Assembly (NCBI GenBank): GCA_964614585.1
Contig: CAZTLW010000053.1
Coordinates: forward strand, 1-15,067
Length of the DNA: 15,067 nucleotides
From: JAHEFX01 sp964614585
Lineage (GTDB): Bacteria; Actinomycetota; Acidimicrobiia; Spongiisociales; JAENVV01
Direction: 5' to 3'
Of the stretch, positions 8,783 to 14,393 are shown piece by piece. The notes under the pieces were generated by a model that made no database searches, had not been told where the DNA came from, and saw only the letters and a list, made by a program, of their open reading frames with translations. The position numbers and the translations under genes were made by a program. Each line of letters opens with the position of its first letter. The first letter of the stretch is position 1.

Positions 8783-9379
8783 TCACGCCCCCGTCGAGGA
8801 TCGGCGTTCGGCGAGACGTCGGCGCACCCGCCGGATACCCCGTCGGATGCCCCGCCAGAGCCAGACGACGAGGGTGGTGGCGGTGATGACCAGCACGACC
8901 ACCACCACGAGTGCGATGACCGGGTTGGCGATCGCCAACGCGACGAGGCCGGCGACGGAGAGGTCCTCGGCGAGCGAGAGCGAGATGTTCGACACCGGCT
9001 CGGGTGAGGTGTTGACGGCGAGGCGGGTCGTGGCCTTGGCGGCGTGGGCGTCGAGCGCCAGCGCCCCCGCCACGAGTGCCCCCAGCGCCGCTCCGATGGT
9101 CTCGGCGTCGCCGACGAGCACGGCCCCCAGGGCGGCGGCGCCGAGTGGCCGCACCACGGTGTGGATCGAGTCCCACACGTTGTCGGCGTAGGGGACCTTG
9201 TCGACGGCGAACTCGATGACGAAGAGGATGCCGGCGACGATCAGCACGTCGGTGCGGCCGAGCACCTCCGGCACGTCGCCCCAGCCGACTCGTTGGGCGA
9301 TGCCCAGCAACAGGGTGACCAGGTAGAGGTTGATCCCCGAGGCCCAGCCGGTCCCGGCGACGACGCCCAGTGTTTCCAT
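8783..9379 (-). CDS. DUF4126 family membrane protein
   Basis: A 198-residue hydrophobic protein matching the DUF4126 family, whose function is not established. It begins METLGVVAGTGWASGINLYLV, the typical family start. The second hallmark, DKVPYADNVWDSIHTVVRPLG, lies at residues 60-80. Five or so hydrophobic helices follow the pattern of small integral membrane proteins, including a strongly hydrophobic stretch near residues 155-180. The C-terminus is very arginine-rich (about 181-194), likely cytoplasmic. I chose the ATG at 9379 because the family start is there and a TACGCT -10 box lies six bases upstream; a longer frame to 9667 would run over the divergent gene on the other strand. The AI-2E-type gene follows on the same strand. 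Confidence 0.85.
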   Translation of the reverse strand: METLGVVAGTGWASGINLYLVTLLLGIAQRVGWGDVPEVLGRTDVLIVAGILFVIEFAVDKVPYADNVWDSIHTVVRPLGAAALGAVLVGDAETIGAALGALVAGALALDAHAAKATTRLAVNTSPEPVSNISLSLAEDLSVAGLVALAIANPVIALVVVVVLVITATTLVVWLWRGIRRGIRRVRRRLAERRSSTGA

Positions 9380-9385
9380 GCCGGC

Positions 9386-9391
9386 AGCGTA
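9386..9391 (-). promoter_or_regulatory. TACGCT -10 box of the DUF4126 gene
   Basis: On the minus strand TACGCT is followed by six bases and then the ATG at 9379. This matches the spacing of the other TANNNT boxes in the window and suggests a leaderless transcript. Confidence 0.5.
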
Positions 9392-9420
9392 TTCGCCGAC
9401 CCACCGTCCCCGGGACGGGG

Positions 9421-9426
9421 TAACTT
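9421..9426 (+). promoter_or_regulatory. Possible -10 box of the GlsB/YeaQ-type gene
   Basis: TAACTT lies 32 bases before the ATG at 9459. If used, it would give a short 5' UTR holding the GAGGGAG ribosome-binding site (9445-9451). This gene would then be led, in contrast to its divergent neighbour. The 79-base gap 9380-9458 serves both genes. Confidence 0.35.
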
Positions 9427-9458
9427 GCCCGGTGAACGTTCTCCGAGGGAGTGGAGCA

Positions 9459-9728
9459 ATGGGAGCCTTCATCGGCACGGTCATCGGCGCCCTGATCGCC
9501 GGCATCATCATCGGCCCGCTCGCGCGTCTCGTGCTGCCCGGCCGCCAGGAACTGTCGATCGGGATGACGATCCTGCTCGGCGCCGTCGGTGCGTTCGTGG
9601 GTGGGCTCATTGCCCAGTTCCTCGGCGTGGGCGACACCGCCGGCATCGACTGGCTGAAGTTCCTCATCCAGATCGCGGTGGCGGCTGCCGCCGTGACGAT
9701 CTACGCCGGGAGTCGATCCCGGGCCTGA
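9459..9728 (+). CDS. GlsB/YeaQ/YmgE-type small membrane protein
   Basis: An 89-residue protein of the transglycosylase-associated/GlsB-YeaQ-YmgE family. Three glycine-rich transmembrane helices are visible (about 2-20, 31-50 and 66-83). The typical motif GLIAGIIIGPLAR-like sequence appears near the N-terminus (ALIAGIIIGPLARLVLPG), followed by a GxxGAFVGG motif in helix 2. Members are often induced by stress and found in the envelope, but their molecular role is unknown and the transglycosylase name is historical. The ATG at 9459 has AGGGAG about eight bases upstream. A frame reaching back to 9330 would overlap the divergent DUF4126 gene and its promoter. Confidence 0.85.
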   Translation: MGAFIGTVIGALIAGIIIGPLARLVLPGRQELSIGMTILLGAVGAFVGGLIAQFLGVGDTAGIDWLKFLIQIAVAAAAVTIYAGSRSRA

Positions 9729-9744
9729 GCGCCCTTCCAACCGA

Positions 9745-9779
9745 GGGCTGTGAGCGGCGGTTTCCGACGCTCACAACCC
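9745..9779. terminator. Bidirectional terminator-like hairpin between convergent genes
   Basis: TGTGAGCG (9749-9756) pairs with CGCTCACA (9768-9775); after one mismatch, GGG (9745-9747) pairs with CCC (9777-9779). The loop is 11 bases. It sits between the GlsB-type stop (9728) and the stop of the nuclease-polymerase gene (9802), where either transcript could end. There is no T-run. Confidence 0.5.
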
Positions 9780-9827
9780 AGGGTCGGCGATCGGGCGACG
9801 CTCACAACCCAGGGTTGGCGTCCGGGC
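9766..9827. repeat. Two tandem 31-bp repeats spanning the end of the nuclease-polymerase gene
   Basis: Units 9766-9796 and 9797-9827 share 28 of 31 bases, beginning GACGCTCACAACCCAGGGT. The second unit contains the minus-strand TGA (9802-9804) and the last codons of the gene. A diverged inverted copy of the 22-base core lies at 9737-9758 (about 18 of 22 matching), which is what lets the terminator-like hairpin form. Confidence 0.75.
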
Positions 9828-11628
9828 GGGGGAGGGCGAGGGCCTCCTCGGCGGCGTCGAGCGTCTGGCCCCCTCGCAGGACCGGGGCGAAGAGGTCCCC
9901 GTACGTCTTGAGGCGATCCCAGATGGTCGCCATCGTGAACGCATCGGAGCCCGGCAGGTCCTCGATCTCCTCCCACAGCACCGGCGTCGAGACCGGGGCG
10001 CCCGGCCGGGGGCGGACCGAGTAGACGCTGGCGATGGTCTTGCCGCCCACGTTCTGGTTGTGGTCGATGAAGACCTTGCCGTCGCGCCGGCCGATGTCCC
10101 ACTCCATCGTCACGTCGTCGGGATCGGCGGCCATGATGAGCCGACCCACGGCCTCCACGAACCGCCGGACCCGCCGGTAGTCGTGGACCGGGTCGAGGGG
10201 CACGTACACGTGGATCCCGGTGGCGCCCGACAGCTTCGGGTACCCGGTGAGGCCGAGCCGTTGGAGTACCTCGCCGACCAGGTGGGCGACGTCCTGCACC
10301 TGCCGCCAGGTGCACCCCTCGGCGGGGTCGAGGTCGAAGATGGCGAAGTCGGGGAACTCCAGCGTCGCCATCCGCGAGAGCCAGGGATGGATCTCGATGC
10401 AGCCCATCCCGGCCAGCCACATCAGCGATTCCCGGTCCCGGGCCGTCACGAACTCGATCGGCTCCCCCCGGTGCTCGGAGTGGATCGGGGCGAGCGGCAA
10501 CCAGTCGGGCTGGTGGCCGGGCGCCTGCTTCTCGTAGAACCAGTCACCGTCCCAGCCATCGGGGTAGCGAGCCATGACGATGGCCCGGTCGGCGAGGTGG
10601 GGCACCAGCACCGGGGCGATCGAGGCGTAGTACTGGACGAGGTCGCCCTTCGTCTCGCCGTCGGGGAAGAACGGCTTGTCGATGTTGGCGAGCCGCAGCG
10701 GGCGAAACGACCCCACCGGGACCCACCGGTCGCCGTCGCGCTCCACCCGGATCGGATCGGCCACCGGGACCCGGCCCGAGCCGAGCGGCCGCCCCACCTC
10801 GTCGTCGACGTCCACCCCGTCCCCGAGCACCTCGGCCAGCTCCGCCGCCATGGCCGCGTGCGACGACGCCTCCCGGGCCTCGGAGATGACCGTCATGCGC
10901 ATGCCGTCGTCCAGCGCCGCCCGGGCGAGGTGGCCGATCCGCAGGGAGCCGGTCCCGTAGGGGACGTGGCGGATCTCCCCCTTGTCGGAGAACTCGTTGT
11001 CGGTGAACTGGCAGTGGAGCGGATCGAGCATCCAGCCCGGGAACCGCTCACGCAGGAAGCCCAGCACGGCCGAGAACGCCTCCACCGAGGTCAACCCGCC
11101 ACCCGACATGGCGTGGACGTGGGCCCAGTCGACCACCGGGCGGACGAAGGTGAACCGCTCGGCGAGGAGGGCGATGTCGCCGAGGCTGCCGAACTGGCTC
11201 GCCTTGCCGGCGGTCTCGAGGCCGAGCCCGACACCGAGGTGGCGGACCTTCGGCTCGATGCGGGCAAGGCCCTCGGAGACGAGCTCCAACACGTCGGCGG
11301 GGTCGCGGCCGTGGTGGTTGCCGGTGTGGGCCACGACCACCCGGCCGCCGAGCGCCGCGCAGAGCTTCATCGAGTGCTCCAGCGCCGACAGGCAGCGGGC
11401 CCGCCGTTCCGGGTCCTCGACGGTGAGCACGGCGAAGTAGGGCGCATGGATGGAAAGGGCGATGCCCCGTTCGGCCGCCAACTCGCCGAACTCCCGGCAC
11501 TGGCGCTCCTTCCACGGGAAGTCCTTGACGAACGGCAGTTCGTGGGCGGTGTGGCCCTGCGCCACCAGCCGGTCGAGGTAGCCGGCCCAGTCGTCGTCGG
11601 GCATGGCCGAGGTCCCGAACGAGAGCAT
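9802..11628 (-). CDS. Endonuclease IV-like TIM barrel fused to LigD-type primase-polymerase domain
   Basis: A 608-residue two-domain protein. Residues 1-270 read as an endonuclease IV (Nfo/AP_endonuc_2) barrel, starting MLSFGTSAMP. The expected metal ligands are visible: H61 (SIHAPYF), H101 (VVVAHTG), E138 (LGLETAGKASQFG), D167 and H170 (VVDWAHVH), H205, E218 and H221 (GEIRHVPYG), and E250 (TVISEAR). The GE-x-x-H form resembles archaeal-type Nfo. Residues 305-605 form a LigD polymerase domain: LANIDKPFFPDGETKGDL, catalytic D432 and D434 (FDLDP), H414, S467 (KLSGATGIHVY), D522 (VFIDHNQN) and SVRPRPGAPVSTP. Nfo cuts at abasic sites and cleans 3' ends; PolDom fills gaps with ribo- or deoxynucleotides. 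No ligase domain or Ku is present. The ATG at 11628 follows a TACCCT box; the frame upstream of it is repeat DNA. Domain calls are firm; joint function is inference. Confidence 0.9.
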   Translation of the reverse strand: MLSFGTSAMPDDDWAGYLDRLVAQGHTAHELPFVKDFPWKERQCREFGELAAERGIALSIHAPYFAVLTVEDPERRARCLSALEHSMKLCAALGGRVVVAHTGNHHGRDPADVLELVSEGLARIEPKVRHLGVGLGLETAGKASQFGSLGDIALLAERFTFVRPVVDWAHVHAMSGGGLTSVEAFSAVLGFLRERFPGWMLDPLHCQFTDNEFSDKGEIRHVPYGTGSLRIGHLARAALDDGMRMTVISEAREASSHAAMAAELAEVLGDGVDVDDEVGRPLGSGRVPVADPIRVERDGDRWVPVGSFRPLRLANIDKPFFPDGETKGDLVQYYASIAPVLVPHLADRAIVMARYPDGWDGDWFYEKQAPGHQPDWLPLAPIHSEHRGEPIEFVTARDRESLMWLAGMGCIEIHPWLSRMATLEFPDFAIFDLDPAEGCTWRQVQDVAHLVGEVLQRLGLTGYPKLSGATGIHVYVPLDPVHDYRRVRRFVEAVGRLIMAADPDDVTMEWDIGRRDGKVFIDHNQNVGGKTIASVYSVRPRPGAPVSTPVLWEEIEDLPGSDAFTMATIWDRLKTYGDLFAPVLRGGQTLDAAEEALALPRPDANPGL

Positions 11629-11634
11629 GGGGGA

Positions 11635-11640
11635 AGGGTA
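11635..11640 (-). promoter_or_regulatory. TACCCT -10 box of the nuclease-polymerase gene
   Basis: On the minus strand TACCCT is followed by six pyrimidines (TCCCCC) and the ATG at 11628. No Shine-Dalgarno sequence is possible there, so the transcript is probably leaderless. The divergent nadE has an almost identical arrangement. Confidence 0.55.
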
Positions 11641-11678
11641 CGGGGATTGGGACACGGGACTCGGGACGCGCGATGGAG

Positions 11679-11849
11679 ATCCCCCCGCCAGGGGGGATGG
11701 GACCCGCCGGCCGACGAAGGCGGCCGGCGGGAGGGGGGCGGTGCCAGACAGCGGCGGGAGGCCGATGTGATCCGGCTCCTCGAACGCGATGCGGCTCCCC
11801 CCTCCCACTCCGCTTCGCTCCGTGGGACCCATCCCCCCTCCGGGGGGAT
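11679..11849. repeat. Intergenic inverted-repeat element, copy 2 (complete, about 171 bp)
   Basis: Both ends are short hairpins: ATCCCCCC/GGGGGGAT at 11679-11698 and again at 11831-11849. Each is flanked on the inner side by ATGGGWCCC, so the ends form imperfect terminal inverted repeats of about 27-29 bases. Nested inside are GGGAGGGGGG (about 11730-11739) and its reverse complement CCCCCCTCCC (about 11797-11806). It carries no plausible gene. It matches copy 1 at 7331-7481 in the same orientation. Size, lack of coding and terminal inverted repeats resemble a MITE or REP-like element. I do not see a target-site duplication clear enough to name. Confidence 0.7.
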
Positions 11850-11893
11850 TTCCAAGGCGGGTCCCACCGCGCCGGAACCCGACCCCACGCGGA

Positions 11894-11899
11894 TACCCT
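11894..11899 (+). promoter_or_regulatory. TACCCT -10 box of nadE
   Basis: TACCCT is followed by seven pyrimidines (TCCCCCC) and the ATG at 11907. This mirrors the promoter of the divergent nuclease-polymerase gene and predicts a leaderless nadE-aminotransferase transcript. Confidence 0.55.
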
Positions 11900-11906
11900 T
11901 CCCCCC

Positions 11907-13568
11907 ATGGGCCATCTCCGAGTTGCCGGGGCGCAGATCAACCTCACCGTCGGCGACCTCGACGGGAACGAGCGTCGGATCCGGGACGCGATGGCGTTCG
12001 CTGCCGAGGTCGACGCCGACGTCCTGCTCCTCCCCGAGCTCGCCGTCACCGGCTACCCGCCCGAGGACCTGCTGCTGCGGGATGGGTTCATCGACGCCGC
12101 CACCGCCGTCGTCGAGCGCCTCGCCGCCGATGCCGAGCGCTGTGCCGTGGTCGTCGGCCATCCCGCCCGGGTCGAGCCCGAGGACGGCCTCGACGCCGAG
12201 CCCCGGGTCGTGGCCAACGCCGCCTCGGTCCTGCGGGCCGGGTCGATCGTCACGACCTACGAGAAGGTGCTGCTCCCCACCTACGCCGTGTTCGACGAGT
12301 CCCGGTACTTCCGCCCCGGTCGCCGGCCGGCCCGCGTCACGGGGGTGGCCGACTCCCAGGTGGGCGTGTCGATCTGCGAGGACATCTGGGACCCCGACGG
12401 GCCGCCGCTCGCCCAGGCCGCCGCCGGTGCCTCGGTCCTGCTGAACATCAATGCCTCGCCGTTCCATCGGGGGAAGGCGGCCGAGCGGGAGGCAATGCTC
12501 GCCGCCCGGGCTCGCCAGGCCGGCACCCCCCTCGTGTACCTCAACCTCGTCGGCGGCCAGGACGAGCTCGTCTTCGACGGCTGCTCGATGGTGTTCGACG
12601 GCACCGGCCGACTCCTCCACCGCTCGCCCCAGTTCGTCGAGGACCGTTTCGTCGTCGACGTCCCCGTCGGTGACGGGCACGCCCGGGCCGAGCCCGCCCG
12701 TCGGTCGATCGCCCCGCTGCTCGACGAGCACGAGGAGGTGTGGCGCGCCCTCAGCGTGGGACTGTCCGACTACATCGACAAGAACGGCTTCTCCGGGGTG
12801 GTCGTCGGCCTCTCGGGCGGGATCGACTCCTCGCTCACGGCCGCCATCGCCGTCGACGCCCTCGGCGCCGATCGGGTCACGGGGGTGGCGATGCCGTCGG
12901 AGTTCTCGTCGTCGCACTCGGTCGACGACGCCAAGACGCTCGCCGCCAACCTCGGCATCGAGTACCACCAGATCCCCATCCAGCCCACCTTCGAGGCCTT
13001 CCTGGAGGCCCTCGGCCCGGTCTTCGGCGACCTGCCGTTCGGGCTCGCCGAGGAGAACGTCCAGGCCCGGATCCGGGGCACCCTCCTCATGGGGATCTCC
13101 AACAAGCTCGGTCCGATGGTGCTGACCACCGGCAACAAGAGCGAGGTCGCCGTCGGCTACGCCACCCTCTACGGGGACATGGCGGGCGGCTTCTCGGTGC
13201 TCAAGGACGTCCTCAAGACCCGGGTCTACGACCTCGCCCGCTGGCGGAATCGGGACGGCGAGGTCATCCCCGAGTCGTCGATCACCAAACCCCCGTCGGC
13301 CGAGTTGCGGCCCGACCAGCGGGACGAGGACTCGCTCCCGCCGTACGCCCTCCTCGACGCGATCCTCGAGCGCTACGTGGAGCAGGACCAGTCCATCGAG
13401 GCGATCGTCGCCGACGGGTTCGACCACGACGTCGTCGCCGAGATCGCCCGCCTCATCGACCTCAACGAGTACAAGCGCCGCCAGTCGGCGCCGGGGGTCC
13501 GGATCACCACCAAGGCCTTCGGCAAGGACCGCCGACTGCCGATCACCAACCACTACCGGGGGGGCTGA
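11907..13568 (+). CDS. nadE: Glutamine-dependent NAD+ synthetase
   Basis: A 553-residue cytosolic enzyme making NAD+ from deamido-NAD+, ATP and glutamine, the last step of NAD synthesis. Residues 1 to about 265 are a nitrilase-type glutaminase domain with the catalytic triad E44 (LLPELAVTGYPPEDLL), K120 (YEKVLLPTY) and C157 (VSICEDIWDP). The synthetase domain follows, with the ATP pyrophosphatase loop SGGIDSS at 303-309, then TTGNKSE and the typical EYKRRQSAPGVRI near the C-terminus. The length fits the shorter glutamine-dependent class; some actinobacterial forms are near 680 residues. The ATG at 11907 is set by the family start and by the TACCCT box seven bases upstream; an in-frame start at 11673 would be read from repeat DNA. 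The stop overlaps the next gene (TGATG). Confidence 0.97.
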   Translation: MGHLRVAGAQINLTVGDLDGNERRIRDAMAFAAEVDADVLLLPELAVTGYPPEDLLLRDGFIDAATAVVERLAADAERCAVVVGHPARVEPEDGLDAEPRVVANAASVLRAGSIVTTYEKVLLPTYAVFDESRYFRPGRRPARVTGVADSQVGVSICEDIWDPDGPPLAQAAAGASVLLNINASPFHRGKAAEREAMLAARARQAGTPLVYLNLVGGQDELVFDGCSMVFDGTGRLLHRSPQFVEDRFVVDVPVGDGHARAEPARRSIAPLLDEHEEVWRALSVGLSDYIDKNGFSGVVVGLSGGIDSSLTAAIAVDALGADRVTGVAMPSEFSSSHSVDDAKTLAANLGIEYHQIPIQPTFEAFLEALGPVFGDLPFGLAEENVQARIRGTLLMGISNKLGPMVLTTGNKSEVAVGYATLYGDMAGGFSVLKDVLKTRVYDLARWRNRDGEVIPESSITKPPSAELRPDQRDEDSLPPYALLDAILERYVEQDQSIEAIVADGFDHDVVAEIARLIDLNEYKRRQSAPGVRITTKAFGKDRRLPITNHYRGG

Positions 13569-14392
13569 TGCACGTGCTCATCGACGGGGTCGAGGTCGAT
13601 CCCGCCACCGCCACCATCTCCGTCCTCGACCTCGGCCTCGTCCGCGGGATCGGCGTCTTCGAGGCCATCAAGGTCTACGACGGGCACCCGTTCACCCTTG
13701 GCCCCCACCTCGACCGCCTCGAGCGTTCGGCGGCGGCGAATGGCACCCCGCTGGCGCCCCGCGACCGGCTCGAGGCCTGGTGCCGCGAGGCCGGCCGGCT
13801 CGGCGGCGACGCCATTCTCCGAGTGCTCGCGACTCCCGGCGGGCCCGACGCAGGGGTCGCCCCACCCCGCACGGTGGTGCTCGTCGAGGACCTGCCCGAC
13901 CTGCCGACGACGTTCCGACTCGGGACGGTCGTGGCGCCGTGGCATCCCGCCGGCGCCGTGTGGGGCCTCGCCGGGGCGAAGACCCTGTCGTACGGACCCA
14001 ACATGCACGCCACCGAGGAGGCCCGGTCCGCCGGCTTCGACGATGCCCTGCTGCTGTCGGCCGATGGCATCGTGCTCGAGGGTCCGACCGCCTCGGTCGG
14101 GTGGGTGACGGACGGCGCCATCGTGTTCCCCTCGCTCGACCTCGGGGTGCTGGCCTCGGTGACCCGGATCGTCGCCGAGGAGCTCGCTGCCGAGGCGGGG
14201 TACCCGGTCGTCCATGGCCGATTCACGCTCGACGAGCTCCACACGGCCGACGAGGTGCTCGTGCTGTCGACGGTGAAGGAGGTGGCGCCGGTGGTGGCCA
14301 TCGACGACTGGCACATCCCGCCGGGACCCGTGGCCGCCGAGCTCGCCCGTCGGTTCGCCCAGCGGGTCGCCGCCGAGGCGGCCGGCGGCTGA
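13568..14392 (+). CDS. Class IV PLP-dependent aminotransferase (ilvE/pabC/dat-like)
   Basis: A 274-residue fold-type IV PLP enzyme. It begins MHVLIDGVEVDPATATISVL, then GLVRGIGVFEAIKVYDG, the usual start of the family. Visible active-site residues are R50 (HLDRLERS, phosphate side), the PLP lysine K138 in GAKTLSYGPNMHA, and E171 in VLEGPTASVGWV. The family covers branched-chain aminotransferase, aminodeoxychorismate lyase and D-amino acid aminotransferase; the motifs do not decide between them, so I give no symbol. The length (about 275) is nearer to pabC- and dat-type enzymes than to typical bacterial ilvE (about 300-360). Its ATG shares one base with the nadE stop (TGATG), implying reinitiation and a shared mRNA. 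It ends one base from the convergent peptidase gene. Confidence 0.9.
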   Translation: MHVLIDGVEVDPATATISVLDLGLVRGIGVFEAIKVYDGHPFTLGPHLDRLERSAAANGTPLAPRDRLEAWCREAGRLGGDAILRVLATPGGPDAGVAPPRTVVLVEDLPDLPTTFRLGTVVAPWHPAGAVWGLAGAKTLSYGPNMHATEEARSAGFDDALLLSADGIVLEGPTASVGWVTDGAIVFPSLDLGVLASVTRIVAEELAAEAGYPVVHGRFTLDELHTADEVLVLSTVKEVAPVVAIDDWHIPPGPVAAELARRFAQRVAAEAAGG

Positions 14393-14393
14393 C

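Noticed and set aside
9380..9667. 96-residue N-terminal extension of the DUF4126 protein
   Set aside because: It would lie antisense over the GlsB-type gene and its promoter; the family start METLGVVAG and a -10 box support 9379.
9737..9827. Possible CRISPR-like array
   Set aside because: Only two adjacent direct units with no spacers, plus one inverted copy; this fits a terminator-type repeat.
9802..10720. Full LigD (polymerase plus ATP-dependent ligase)
   Set aside because: No ligase motif such as K-x-DG follows or precedes the polymerase domain; the N-terminal partner is the endonuclease IV-like barrel.
11629..11832. 68-residue N-terminal extension of the nuclease-polymerase protein
   Set aside because: It would be translated from repeat copy 2. 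The barrel starts naturally at the ATG at 11628, which has its own -10 box.
11673..11906. 78-residue N-terminal extension of NadE
   Set aside because: The frame reads through repeat copy 2; the glutaminase domain begins at MGHLRVAGAQ from the ATG at 11907.
10060..12444. 794-residue open frame on the plus strand
   Set aside because: It runs antisense through the nuclease-polymerase gene and then out of frame into nadE; composition is typical of a high-GC shadow frame.
11367..13553. 728-residue open frame on the minus strand
   Set aside because: It is antisense to nadE and crosses the repeat and the 5' end of the nuclease-polymerase gene; no family recognised.
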